Of a DNA stretch of 28,585 nucleotides, positions 15,226 through 23,371 are shown in pieces (the first letter of the stretch is position 1; each line of letters opens with the position of its first letter). The stretch covers positions 1 through 28,585 of the forward strand of contig DIET01000033.1 of NCBI GenBank assembly GCA_002418765.1, read 5' to 3'. The notes under the pieces were generated by a model. It saw only the letters and a program-made list of their open reading frames with translations. It made no database searches and was not told the origin of the DNA. Source of the DNA: Peptococcaceae bacterium UBA5767 (GTDB lineage Bacteria > Bacillota > TC1 > UBA5767). A program made the translations under genes and the position numbers.

Positions 15226-16554
15226 CTAACACTCCTTCAAGATCATTTCTGCTGCATGAGTGAGTAAATTATTGGCTGGATAATACGACTGATATGGCTG
15301 TGAAGAATAACTAAACATCGCCAATTGGTCAACAGAAATTCCAAACTGAATAGCCATGGTAATCTGATCAATCTTATCGGCCACAGGTGCTCCACTGATA
15401 ACTTGTCCACCTAGAATTCTTCTGGTTTTGGCATCGGCAATCAGTTTCAGATGAATTGCTTTGGCCCCTGGCATAATAGGAAACATAGTACTCATGCTGG
15501 CTTTCCCAACCACACATTCATAGCCTTGTGCCAGTGCTTCTTTCTGTGATAATCCCGTACTCCCCACATAGCAATCCAGTACCTTGGTGGCCGCCCCATT
15601 GAAGAAGCCAGCATATACACGTTGTTCTCCCAATAGATTTTTCGCCAAAAGCTTGCCCATAGGCACTGCATTGGTGGCCAGTTTGCCAGGCAGCACTTGA
15701 CCTGTAATGCCACTATTGTACTCCACACAATCTCCTATGGCATAAACATGGGGAAGATTGGTTTGCATGACTCCATCGACCACAATACCTGTTCTTCCTA
15801 CCTGGAGGTCCGTGTTCTGAAACAGATCGACATTGGCTCTCATGCCAATGGCAAAAACAACCAACGATCCCGAGGGCAGTACAATCGGTTCTTCTTGATC
15901 CAAAATAACTCGTTCTACACCATGAAGCCCTTCCAATGCCGTCACCCTATTGTTTAAGTGCAACAAAATGCCCGACTCTGCCAGTTTCTTTTGTGGTTCG
16001 CCCACCATATCCTCATCCAGCATGTTGGGCAAAATATGAGGAAACATATCCACCAAATGCGTTTTTATCTTCTGCTGATGTAAGGCTTGTGCCAACTCAA
16101 TGCCGATGGCTCCAGCTCCCACGACCACCACTTCCTGCAGTGTATCTTGCACCTGAGCAAGGACACATTGCAAATCATCTTCTGTTTTAAATGTCATCAC
16201 CCCATCCAATGCTACTCCCTCTATAGGAGGCAAAATAGGATCAGCACCTGTGGCCACGATCAATGTCTCATAACCATAGAAATCTCCTTTTTGGGTTGTC
16301 ACATTCTGATTGACAAAATCTACCGATTCCACCTTGTCCCGGACCAGTACAGCTCCTGATTCCGTGACCAGTTTATCTTCCTTCAAGGTCTTCTCCACAC
16401 CAAGGAGGCCTTCTATGGCGTATGGCATCGCACAATAAATCATAGAGTGATCCTCTGGTCGGATGACCGTAACCTGCTTTTTCCCAGCCAGATTCTTCAC
16501 CACTGTGATGGCGGCAGGTCCACCTCCGATAATAAGTACTTCTGCTTTTTTCAT
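15226..16554 (-). CDS. FAD/NAD-dependent oxidoreductase of the CoA-disulfide reductase / NADH oxidase family
   Basis: A 442-residue pyridine nucleotide-disulfide oxidoreductase. It shows the FAD motif VLIIGGGPAAITVVKNLA, the single redox cysteine C41 in SMIYCAMPYAIEG (the position of the catalytic Cys of CoA-disulfide reductase and NADH oxidase), the NAD motif VVVVGAGAIGIELAQAL, the FAD segment NLPHVYAIGDCVE, and the C-terminal dimerisation domain. The frame extends 68 codons upstream, but MKKAEVLI at 16554 is the family start and has AGGAGAGG 4 bases before it. It lies between the aminopeptidase gene and selD in one run. Reduction of a selenium or sulfur species for SelD is an inference from position; a general disulfide, persulfide or oxygen reductase role is equally open. 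Confidence 0.85.
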   Translation of the reverse strand: MKKAEVLIIGGGPAAITVVKNLAGKKQVTVIRPEDHSMIYCAMPYAIEGLLGVEKTLKEDKLVTESGAVLVRDKVESVDFVNQNVTTQKGDFYGYETLIVATGADPILPPIEGVALDGVMTFKTEDDLQCVLAQVQDTLQEVVVVGAGAIGIELAQALHQQKIKTHLVDMFPHILPNMLDEDMVGEPQKKLAESGILLHLNNRVTALEGLHGVERVILDQEEPIVLPSGSLVVFAIGMRANVDLFQNTDLQVGRTGIVVDGVMQTNLPHVYAIGDCVEYNSGITGQVLPGKLATNAVPMGKLLAKNLLGEQRVYAGFFNGAATKVLDCYVGSTGLSQKEALAQGYECVVGKASMSTMFPIMPGAKAIHLKLIADAKTRRILGGQVISGAPVADKIDQITMAIQFGISVDQLAMFSYSSQPYQSYYPANNLLTHAAEMILKEC

Positions 16555-16567
16555 TGTTCCTCTCCTC

Positions 16568-17974
16568 TTAGATTCTGGGCCGACCCAAAAAAACCTGATA
16601 GGCCAAATACGTATGATACACATCGCTTTTATCCGCAATCTCAAAAGGAGAATGCATGCTAAGCAGAGCCGGGCCAGAATCCACTGTGTCAATACCCAAC
16701 TGAGATAAGTACATGGCAATCGTACCGCCGCCACCTTGATCAATCTTTCCCAGCTCACCTGCCTGCCAAACCACTTGATTCTGATTAAACAAATTCCTAA
16801 TCAAACCCATGAGCTCAGCACTGGCATCATTGGCTTCATACTTCCCCCCTGATCCGGTGTACTTGGTCAAAACAATGCCTTTTCCTATTTCCGGAGCATT
16901 GTAAGGATCAAAGAGATTTTTATAATTGGGGTCGATACCCGCCGACACATCTGCCGATAGCGCCACACCATGCTCCACGATGCGTCCTAAAACATCCAGA
17001 CCGCTCAATCCTTCCGCCTGCGCCAAACGAAGTAAACTAGATTCTAAAAATCTTCCCTGGGCACCTGTATTGCCAGAGGACCCGATCTCCTCTTTGTCTG
17101 TGAGCAACACAAGTGCTGAAAAATCCGGGCAATCTGTATGCAGCAATGCCTGAAAAGCCGTATAGGCGCAAACACGGTCATCTTGACCATACGCTCCTAT
17201 AAAAGCTCTATCCAAGCCCACTTCTCTGGCTTTTCCACTAGGAACAACCTCCAGTTCTGCACTGATCAAATCCTCTTCCACCAAATGGAAACGCTCATGT
17301 AGCAGATGTAGCAAATGGCTCTTGACCCGATTTTTTTCTTCTTTGCTCTCAACGGGGATGCCCCCAAACAAGACATTCAGTCCCTCGCCTTCTATGGCTT
17401 TGGACATGGGCTTCGTCATCTGATCCTTGGCCAGATGCGGCAACAAATCTGTAATGGTAAACACGGGTTCATCTTCTTGTTCGCCCAGCACCAGTTCCAA
17501 ACGCTCACCACTACCAAGCAAAACCACGCCGTGAATGGCCAAAGGAATGGTTAGCCATTGATACTTTTTAATACCACCGTAATAGTGCGTTTTCAACAAT
17601 GCCAATCCATCTTCCTCAAAGAGAGGTTGCGCTTTCAAATCAAGTCTGGGCGCGTCCACATGCGCACCCACCAAAGAAAAGCCTTCTTGCCATGAAGAAT
17701 CTCCAACAATTCCAAGCAGTAGTCCTTTGTCTTTGTTGTTTATATAGAATTTATACCCCTTCTGGTAGTGCTCCTGTTGAAAAGATGCAAAGCCGGCTGC
17801 TTCAGCCTGTCTTATAAAATACTGCACAGATTCTCGCTCCGTTTTACACTCGCTGAGAAAATCGATGTAACCCGTAGAAAAGGCAAACGCCATTTCCTGC
17901 TCACATTGTTCCCAGCCCATTTTTTTCTCGTACAAATACGGATTTTTTTTATCCTCTTGTTTTTTAACCATCAT
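16568..17974 (-). CDS. M18 family aminopeptidase (aspartyl aminopeptidase type)
   Basis: About 468 residues of the tetrahedral dinuclear-zinc M18 family. Metal and active-site segments are visible: VGAHVDAPRLDLK (His and Asp ligands), LLTDKEEIGSSGNTGAQG (catalytic and metal Glu), ALSADVSAGIDPNY (Asp) and LLSMHSPFEIADKSDVYHTY (C-terminal His). It removes N-terminal residues, often acidic ones, from peptides in the cytoplasm. The frame is open from 18073, but ATG 17974 (or 17971, adjacent) has AAAGG 6 bases upstream and overlaps the end of the preceding gene by 11 bases. The gene is embedded in the LysR-selD cluster without an obvious biochemical link to selenium; peptide breakdown feeding amino-acid fermentation is the simplest role. 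Confidence 0.9.
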   Translation of the reverse strand: MMVKKQEDKKNPYLYEKKMGWEQCEQEMAFAFSTGYIDFLSECKTERESVQYFIRQAEAAGFASFQQEHYQKGYKFYINNKDKGLLLGIVGDSSWQEGFSLVGAHVDAPRLDLKAQPLFEEDGLALLKTHYYGGIKKYQWLTIPLAIHGVVLLGSGERLELVLGEQEDEPVFTITDLLPHLAKDQMTKPMSKAIEGEGLNVLFGGIPVESKEEKNRVKSHLLHLLHERFHLVEEDLISAELEVVPSGKAREVGLDRAFIGAYGQDDRVCAYTAFQALLHTDCPDFSALVLLTDKEEIGSSGNTGAQGRFLESSLLRLAQAEGLSGLDVLGRIVEHGVALSADVSAGIDPNYKNLFDPYNAPEIGKGIVLTKYTGSGGKYEANDASAELMGLIRNLFNQNQVVWQAGELGKIDQGGGGTIAMYLSQLGIDTVDSGPALLSMHSPFEIADKSDVYHTYLAYQVFLGRPRI

Positions 17975-18665
17975 ATCCAACCTTTCCATAGGGGCATGCC
18001 GCCAGGCATTTCCCGCAAACTCGTTTACCAAATGCACTACGAACACGACTAAGGTGCTCATCACATCGCTCACCCAAAAATCGTTTCTCTATCTCGTCTG
18101 TCTCATGAAACGCTCTTCCCGTAATGGCCTGGGAAGGACAGGCATCCACACAAGCTCTGCAATCTCCACACTTCTGCTCTATCGGCTTATCCGTCTGAAG
18201 TGATGCATTGGTCAAGATGCTGACCAATCGCAGCCTAGGACCGTAAAGGGGATGAATCAATGAAGAATTTTTCCCTATCCAACCCAGGCCCGCCAATTGG
18301 GCAGCCAGACGATGAGAGAAAATGCCCGTCAGTCGCTGTTCTCCCATTCTCTGAGAGGCAGGTATAGGAAAAGCTTCATACCCCTCGTCCTGCAACATCA
18401 AGGCACAACGCAGCGCCAGTTCATCAAGCTTTGTATTGAGCACATTGTAATAATACAGATAGGTATGCGTCGGTCCTTCAGCCAACTGATTGACTACTTC
18501 CCGAGGATAGGGCAATCCAAACACCACAGCCCTGGGATATCGGTTCCAGGCATCTCCATACTCTTGGTGCATATATGCTTGTACTCGACTCAAATCAGCG
18601 ACACCGACCAATGGTACACCACAGGATCTGGCCAGGGCTTCTATCTTGTCATTACTCTGATTCAT
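17964..18665 (-). CDS. QueG-like double [4Fe-4S] cluster protein, short form
   Basis: A 233-residue protein related to epoxyqueuosine reductase. The family segment AAQLAGLGWIGKNSSLIHP and two ferredoxin-type motifs, CGDCRACVDACPSQAI and CGKCLAACPYGK, are clear, so it should bind two [4Fe-4S] clusters and perhaps a corrinoid. It is much shorter than QueG (about 310-380 residues): the C-terminal HEAT-like part is missing, and the segment that carries the catalytic aspartate in QueG does not show the usual motif (here PASQRMGEQRLTGIFSHR). It is therefore probably a different reductase or electron carrier. Its start overlaps the LysR stop as ATGA, and its end overlaps the aminopeptidase gene. Confidence 0.78.
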   Translation of the reverse strand: MNQSNDKIEALARSCGVPLVGVADLSRVQAYMHQEYGDAWNRYPRAVVFGLPYPREVVNQLAEGPTHTYLYYYNVLNTKLDELALRCALMLQDEGYEAFPIPASQRMGEQRLTGIFSHRLAAQLAGLGWIGKNSSLIHPLYGPRLRLVSILTNASLQTDKPIEQKCGDCRACVDACPSQAITGRAFHETDEIEKRFLGERCDEHLSRVRSAFGKRVCGKCLAACPYGKVGYDG

Positions 18666-19540
18666 CTCTTGGATCCCTTCAATAATTTTACAAAAGCTTC
18701 GCCTAGAGGAGTAAGTGTTCGATTCTTCAGCATAATCATATACATACTGCGGAAAACCTTGAAATCCTCTAACGCTAAAATGCTTACATTCTCATTCTCC
18801 GTAGCCATCGCAGATACCCAACTCAGGCCTAAGCCGGCACTCACGGCAGAGATGATTGCTCTGGTGCTGCCCAATTCCATACTTACCTCACAACCAGCAC
18901 TTTTCTGTGTTTTCATTTCCTCTTGCCATCTTTTTCTGGTCCCTGAACCAAATTCCCTCATCAAAATATCTTCTTTTAGAACATCCTGTAGCAACACGCT
19001 ATCGCGCTTGGTTAAGGGATGATTTTTAGGAGCGATACAAACAATCTCATCCGTTTGGAAAGGAATCGATTCAATTTGGTCTTCTGTGGGCTTTAGGCCT
19101 ACCACCCCGAGGCGAATCTGCTCTTGTAACAACATTTTGACGATACTACGACTGTCCGCAATTTTCATCTGCAGATCTGCCTTAGGATATTCTCTATGAA
19201 ATGCAGCCAAATAACCCGACAACATATATTCACCAGGTATGGTAGAAGCACCAATACGCAATGATCCCGTTTCCAGGTTCTTATACTGCTCCATGTCACT
19301 GGCTATTTTGGCATATTGATTGAGAATCGTAGTCGCACCATCATAAAACAACTGACCTGCTTCTGTAAGCGTCAATCGGCGCTCACTGCGTTCGATGAGC
19401 TTCAGGCCTAGCTCTCCTTCCAAAATCTTAATTTGCCAGGAGATGGCCGGCTGAGTCATATACAGTTTTTGGGCAGCCGGGGTGAACCCGCCTTCTTCCA
19501 CAATCGCAACAAAGCATTGCAGTTGTTTGTAATTTTGCAT
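18662..19540 (-). CDS. LysR family transcriptional regulator
   Basis: A 292-residue LysR regulator: N-terminal helix-turn-helix (residues about 1-60, with GGFTPAAQKLYMTQPAISWQ) and a two-lobed substrate-binding domain (about 90-290, with GSLRIGASTIPGEYMLSGYL). The sequence is in the CysB/CysL-like branch. It is the first gene of a run of five that ends with selD, joined to the next gene by an ATGA overlap. LysR proteins of this type are known beside selenium genes in clostridia, so sensing of selenium or sulfur status is a reasonable inference but not proven. A TGG-TATAAT extended -10 (19630-19622) lies about 80 bases upstream. Confidence 0.9.
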   Translation of the reverse strand: MQNYKQLQCFVAIVEEGGFTPAAQKLYMTQPAISWQIKILEGELGLKLIERSERRLTLTEAGQLFYDGATTILNQYAKIASDMEQYKNLETGSLRIGASTIPGEYMLSGYLAAFHREYPKADLQMKIADSRSIVKMLLQEQIRLGVVGLKPTEDQIESIPFQTDEIVCIAPKNHPLTKRDSVLLQDVLKEDILMREFGSGTRKRWQEEMKTQKSAGCEVSMELGSTRAIISAVSAGLGLSWVSAMATENENVSILALEDFKVFRSMYMIMLKNRTLTPLGEAFVKLLKGSKR

Positions 19541-19621
19541 CCGTTTTCCTCATTTCTATCAACATTCTTCATTCTACAAGGTATGTTAGAAAAAGAAAAC
19601 CTCATAAAATTAATTTATTGT

Positions 19622-19630
19622 ATTATACCA
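19622..19630 (-). promoter_or_regulatory. Extended -10 promoter candidate for the LysR-selD cluster
   Basis: On the minus strand TGG-TATAAT, a perfect -10 box with the extended TGn motif, right behind the terminator of the rubredoxin-like gene. No good -35 is seen, since that position is within the terminator stem, which fits an extended -10 promoter. It implies a 5' leader of about 75-80 bases before the LysR start. Confidence 0.45.
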
Positions 19631-19657
19631 AAAAAAATATCCCTTTCGGGATATTTT
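19631..19657 (-). terminator. Terminator after the rubredoxin-like gene
   Basis: On the minus strand ATATCCC (19654-19648), GAAA tetraloop, GGGATAT (19643-19637), then seven T. The flanking A and T runs extend the stem and would let it act in both directions. It touches the stop codon of the rubredoxin-like gene. Confidence 0.88.
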
Positions 19658-19989
19658 TAGTTCCATTTACCTTTTTTCATGTGTCCCGCAAGCTCGGCCG
19701 TAATCATTTTTTTGCTTTCCAACGCCCAATTTCTCGTCTTGGAAAAAACATCAACACAACCAGGATCCAAATCATCACTAATACCCTCTTCGGTAATCAT
19801 GATTACATTGTCCAGTGTGGCAGATAATTGCAAATGAAGATCATTGGTAAATCTTGAGCGTATGATTTTATCGGCTTCATCTTGAGGCACTTCAGTAAAA
19901 TGGCTGCTGTCAGAACCGCATTTGGGACATTGGGCCGGAGGCTCATTCCCATCATGCAGATAACCGCAGACAAGACAGCGAAATATCAT
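19657..19989 (-). CDS. Rubredoxin-like domain protein
   Basis: A 110-residue protein. The first 30 residues are a rubredoxin-type iron knuckle pair, CLVCGYLHDG and CPKCGSD, as at the end of rubrerythrins. The remaining 75 residues are helical (for example LHLQLSATLDNVIMITEEG) and were not recognised; they do not carry the full ExxH di-iron ligands of rubrerythrin. A small redox or oxidative-stress protein of anaerobes is likely. The ribosome binding site is AAAGGAAGTG before the ATG at 19989. It lies 74 bases after the desulfidase gene without an intervening terminator, so co-transcription is possible. Confidence 0.75.
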   Translation of the reverse strand: MIFRCLVCGYLHDGNEPPAQCPKCGSDSSHFTEVPQDEADKIIRSRFTNDLHLQLSATLDNVIMITEEGISDDLDPGCVDVFSKTRNWALESKKMITAELAGHMKKGKWN

Positions 19990-20063
19990 CGTTTCACTTC
20001 CTTTCCTTAACGTTCTATGCTTGTATTCGAGAAGAGAAAGTGAATTCCTGCATTTATATCAAC

Positions 20064-20558
20064 CTACCCCAGGTTTTGTAACCAATCGGCCAATTTTTTT
20101 TCAAACTGGGCATCCACAGACGCATCCCCTTCCAGATAAGAAACGGGGATATCCAGTTTGGCAAGACAATCCCACACAGGCTGTTGACCTAGGGCCAGCA
20201 TTAGCCATCCAGGATCTCCACCAATACTGCATGTAGGACTCCCCTCGATCCCCAAAACGCCCACGACAGCAATATCAGCTTGGGCAAATAAGTCCGCTTT
20301 ATGCTGCGTATCTTCTGCTAGTTGAGTGCACAAAGACCAATAGGCCGGTTCTCCATACTCATTTTTGCTCATAGGCTTTCTTTCCATTCCCAAATATTCT
20401 ATTTCAGGACAACCCATGATTTCCAATCCCAAACCAGACTCTGCCAACAACGCTGCCACTCGCTCAAAGGTTCCGGCCTGTCTGGCCAATGGATAAACCA
20501 CAGTATTCATATTGAAGACACAATGAGCGACCAGTAGAACCTTCCCCTGTCTTTTCAT
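20064..20558 (-). CDS. TudS-related putative desulfidase (DUF523 type)
   Basis: A 164-residue protein related to the thiouracil desulfidase TudS/DUF523 family. Three conserved cysteines that would hold a [4Fe-4S] cluster are visible: VAHCVFN (residue 13), IMGCPEIEYLG (about 49) and EGSPTCSIGG (about 109). TudS enzymes remove sulfur from thiolated nucleobases with such a cluster. It overlaps the ECF S-component gene upstream as ATGA. I recognise this as the CD3072-type protein that accompanies a CD3073-type ECF S component in Clostridioides. The actual substrate is unknown. Confidence 0.8.
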   Translation of the reverse strand: MKRQGKVLLVAHCVFNMNTVVYPLARQAGTFERVAALLAESGLGLEIMGCPEIEYLGMERKPMSKNEYGEPAYWSLCTQLAEDTQHKADLFAQADIAVVGVLGIEGSPTCSIGGDPGWLMLALGQQPVWDCLAKLDIPVSYLEGDASVDAQFEKKLADWLQNLG

Positions 20559-21124
20559 GCTTCCAGTTTAAATCGAAATCTGTCCTTGATTTGAGACGGC
20601 AAGCGGAGCAAGATTTGGTAGGCCAGAACACAACTGGCGACTTTGTCAATCAAATTACCAGCGATTCTTGGCAAAAAAGCAGCCGTAAATACAGACTGTC
20701 CTGAAGCCAGCAGCCAACCAACCAAAATATCAGTGGCGCCTCCCGTCAGGCCACCATAAATAAAAACCGCAATGGGCGTTCCAATCAATGGAGCCACCAC
20801 GGCCAATACCAATCCCGTGAGAATTGATTTCACCAACGAAAAACCCCACTTTTTGGCCACAAATCCTGTGACCAGGCCAATGGCCACATTCACCAAAGCA
20901 AACGGGATATCGATAGGATTGGTCAAAAAACCGATCAGGACATTGGTCACCAAACCAATGATGGCACCCCACAATGGTCCAAAAGCTATGGCACCCATCA
21001 TGGTGCCCATGGTATCCATGAACAACAGGGGGATGTTCAATAAGCTGATCAACGTTCCCAAAACAATATTGATGACCACGCAGATAACAGAAAACGTCAT
21101 TTTAAAAGTTGAAGATTGTTCCAT
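20555..21124 (-). CDS. ECF transporter S component (CD3073 type)
   Basis: About 189 residues with six predicted membrane helices and glycine-rich segments typical of ECF S components (GTMMGAIAFGPLWGAIIGLVT, shortened here; NPIDIPFALVNVAIG; GTPIAVFIYGGLTGG). Such a subunit binds one substrate with high affinity and uses a shared EcfA/EcfT module, which is not in this window. The ATG at 21124 is chosen because AAAGGAAG precedes it by about 9 bases; the frame itself is open to 21175. The coupled desulfidase gene behind it suggests import of a thiolated small molecule that is then desulfurated. Confidence 0.82.
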   Translation of the reverse strand: MEQSSTFKMTFSVICVVINIVLGTLISLLNIPLLFMDTMGTMMGAIAFGPLWGAIIGLVTNVLIGFLTNPIDIPFALVNVAIGLVTGFVAKKWGFSLVKSILTGLVLAVVAPLIGTPIAVFIYGGLTGGATDILVGWLLASGQSVFTAAFLPRIAGNLIDKVASCVLAYQILLRLPSQIKDRFRFKLEA

Positions 21125-21148
21125 AGTAATCACTTCCTTTCTGTTGCG

Positions 21149-21176
21149 AGTATACCAAAGAAAGTGCATTACCAAA
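21149..21176 (-). promoter_or_regulatory. Promoter of the ECF/desulfidase pair
   Basis: On the minus strand TTTGGT (21176-21171), 16-base spacer, TATACT (21154-21149). The -10 box is close to consensus; the -35 box is weak. The -10 is 24 bases before the S-component start codon. Confidence 0.45.
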
Positions 21177-21229
21177 CCATCTGTTTCTTATCAATAAAAT
21201 CTTTCTATCTTATGCAAAACTATATCAAT

Positions 21230-21721
21230 TTATGCCCCCGCCAACGCTTCTTCTCGTGCCATAGCAATAAGCCCGGTCCGGGTTATTTCTAGAATCCCAT
21301 GTTCTTCCATCAATACAATAAGCGCATCGATACGATCTGGGGTACCGGATGTTTCTAGCACCATGGAAGTTTTGCTCGCACTCACTATCTTGGCCTTAAA
21401 GATATTGGCAATATCTACCAAAGCAGAGCGATTGTGGGCTTCGGCTTTCACCTTGATCAACGCCAACTCTCTCTCAATGGCCTCTGTCTGCGTCAGATCA
21501 GCAATATTGACCGTATCCACCAATTTATTCAGTTGTTTTCTGATCTGAGAAACACTCTCCTCTTCGCAATCAAACACCAATGTAATGCGTGTCAGCCGGG
21601 GATCTTCGCTGGCCCCAGCAGCAATACTCACAATATTATAACCTCGCCTGCTAATCAGTCCTGCAATGTGATTGAGTACAGTAGGTCGATTGACCACCAA
21701 AATTCCAAACGTTTGCTTCAT
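21230..21721 (-). CDS. ilvN: Acetolactate synthase small (regulatory) subunit
   Basis: A 163-residue protein with the N-terminal ACT domain of IlvH/IlvN (FGILVVNRPTVLNHIAGLIS, RRGYNIVSIAAGASEDPRLT) and the C-terminal small-subunit domain (IANIFKAKIVSASKTSMVLE). It normally binds the catalytic subunit IlvB and confers valine feedback inhibition in branched-chain amino-acid synthesis. The usual neighbour ilvB is absent; the gene follows a D-aminoacylase gene after 37 bases. Either the large subunit is encoded elsewhere or the protein has been recruited. The ATG at 21721 is preceded by GGAGGAAT. Confidence 0.92.
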   Translation of the reverse strand: MKQTFGILVVNRPTVLNHIAGLISRRGYNIVSIAAGASEDPRLTRITLVFDCEEESVSQIRKQLNKLVDTVNIADLTQTEAIERELALIKVKAEAHNRSALVDIANIFKAKIVSASKTSMVLETSGTPDRIDALIVLMEEHGILEITRTGLIAMAREEALAGA

Positions 21722-21758
21722 AAGTTATTCCTCCAATCTATATGCCATCATAGCATTT

Positions 21759-23348
21759 TTATGAACGTCCTGCCCGAAGAACCTGCCCTGCGGCCAGTTG
21801 GGCCGGTTTACCCTGAACAAACACCTCGTGAATACCTGTAGGTTGACTCATGGGATGAAGATAGTCTTCTTGCACACCGATATGATCCGGGGAAAACAAC
21901 ACCAGGTCGGCAACCTGCCCTTCACGAATCAGTCCTCGATCACCAATTCCCAGACGATCCGCACTGAGACCCGTGATGCGGTGGATGGCTTTTTCCAGAC
22001 TCAGCACTTTTTGTTCTCGGACCATCTTTTGCAAAAATAACGGAAATGCACCAAACAAGCGTGGATGGCTCTTGCCGGTAGGAATCCCGTCCGATCCCAC
22101 CATAGCATGTTCATTGCTCATCAGTACCGCCAAATCATCATCACGAAAAATATCCAACATCACCATGGCGCTTCTGCCTTCATCTCGGACAAGGACCCAG
22201 GCAGCCGCCCGAACAGGATCCAGATTCATCTCCTGTGCAATCTCTGAGATTGAATGATTCACAAGAGATTGATAAACTGGGTTTTCTATGCTGCTCACCA
22301 CAATATTATCCCATCCAGCAATGGCCGAAAAATTGTCCCACCCTGGATACTCCACAACCGGTTCAGTTAGTTCATCGACCAAACGGCTGAGAATACCCTC
22401 ATCCTGTAGTCTCATAACCATCTCAGCTGATCCACCCAATCGCATCCATGGAGGCAATACCTGCGAAAGCATTGTGCTGCCACCACGATACGGGTGCTCA
22501 TCATAAGTGATGGACAACCCCTCTTCCCAAGCAGGCTCCAACCATTGCAAGATGGTCTCCCCCGCTGTTCCATAGTGCCGATTACCGTATGATTTCAAAT
22601 GAGACAAATGCATTTTGACACCTGTCCTGCGGCTGATTTCAATCATTTCTTGTACAGCCTCTTTGAATTCCAGAGAATGGCTGCGGATATGGACCATAAA
22701 AACACGATTTCTCTTGGCCAAGGTATGGGCCAAATGCATGATTTCCTCTTGTTGTGCATACATGCCTGGCAAATAAGAAAGTCCAAAGCTTGCACCAAAT
22801 GCACCTGCATCCAAGGCCTCTTCTAAAATACTCTGCATCTTCCCAAGGTGGTTCCGTGTCAAAGGAACATCCTCCAAGCCCACCGCATTGGCTCGGATAG
22901 CCCCGTGAGCAATAAACATCGCCTGATTGTGCAGCATAGGCTGTCTATCTAGCTCATCCAAAAAATCTCCAAACCTAGGCCAAGCCCAACTGGCTTGGAT
23001 AGCATCCCCCACCACAGGAGTCACACAATCCTTCCAATCCCTGATGTCTTCTGTATAGGGAGCCGGACCCAAACCACACTGGCCGGCACAATCCGTCGTG
23101 ATGCCCTGATGAATACGGGAACTTCGATAGGGCTCCTCCCGAAAAGGCAACAAATCACAGTGACTATGCATATCGATGAATCCAGGACTTAAGGATAACC
23201 CTTCTCCCTCTATTACTTGGATAGCCTCACCATCCAAGGCATTTCCCAACGCCACGATAATTCCTTGCGCTACGGCTACATCGCTTCGTCTGGCTGCTTT
23301 CCCTGTGCCATCAATCACACTAACGTTTTTAAATTTTATATCGTACAT
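21759..23348 (-). CDS. N-acyl-D-amino-acid deacylase (D-aminoacylase)
   Basis: A 529-residue amidohydrolase. Family motifs: PGFIDMHSHCDLLPF (first metal histidines), GITTDCAGQCGLGPAPY, the histidines in FMVHIRSHS and MHLSHLKSYG, YDEHPYRGGSTML, and the catalytic aspartate in VGSDGIPTGKSHPRLFGAFP. Enzymes of this group hydrolyse N-acyl-D-amino acids, releasing D-amino acids in the cytoplasm; some are N-acyl-D-glutamate or dihydroorotase-like relatives. The ATG at 23348 has GGAAGG 7 bases before it; the open frame extends to 23402, inside the preceding gene. It lies 23 bases behind the PP-loop gene. Confidence 0.9.
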   Translation of the reverse strand: MYDIKFKNVSVIDGTGKAARRSDVAVAQGIIVALGNALDGEAIQVIEGEGLSLSPGFIDMHSHCDLLPFREEPYRSSRIHQGITTDCAGQCGLGPAPYTEDIRDWKDCVTPVVGDAIQASWAWPRFGDFLDELDRQPMLHNQAMFIAHGAIRANAVGLEDVPLTRNHLGKMQSILEEALDAGAFGASFGLSYLPGMYAQQEEIMHLAHTLAKRNRVFMVHIRSHSLEFKEAVQEMIEISRRTGVKMHLSHLKSYGNRHYGTAGETILQWLEPAWEEGLSITYDEHPYRGGSTMLSQVLPPWMRLGGSAEMVMRLQDEGILSRLVDELTEPVVEYPGWDNFSAIAGWDNIVVSSIENPVYQSLVNHSISEIAQEMNLDPVRAAAWVLVRDEGRSAMVMLDIFRDDDLAVLMSNEHAMVGSDGIPTGKSHPRLFGAFPLFLQKMVREQKVLSLEKAIHRITGLSADRLGIGDRGLIREGQVADLVLFSPDHIGVQEDYLHPMSQPTGIHEVFVQGKPAQLAAGQVLRAGRS

Positions 23349-23371
23349 GATATTCCTTCCAAGCAGAGACC

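Noticed and set aside
16555..16758. 68-codon N-terminal extension of the FAD oxidoreductase
   Set aside because: Overlaps the end of the aminopeptidase gene; the flavin motif starts right after ATG 16554, which has its own ribosome binding site.
18297..19022. 241-residue frame on the plus strand
   Set aside because: Antisense to the QueG-like and LysR genes, both of which are well supported.
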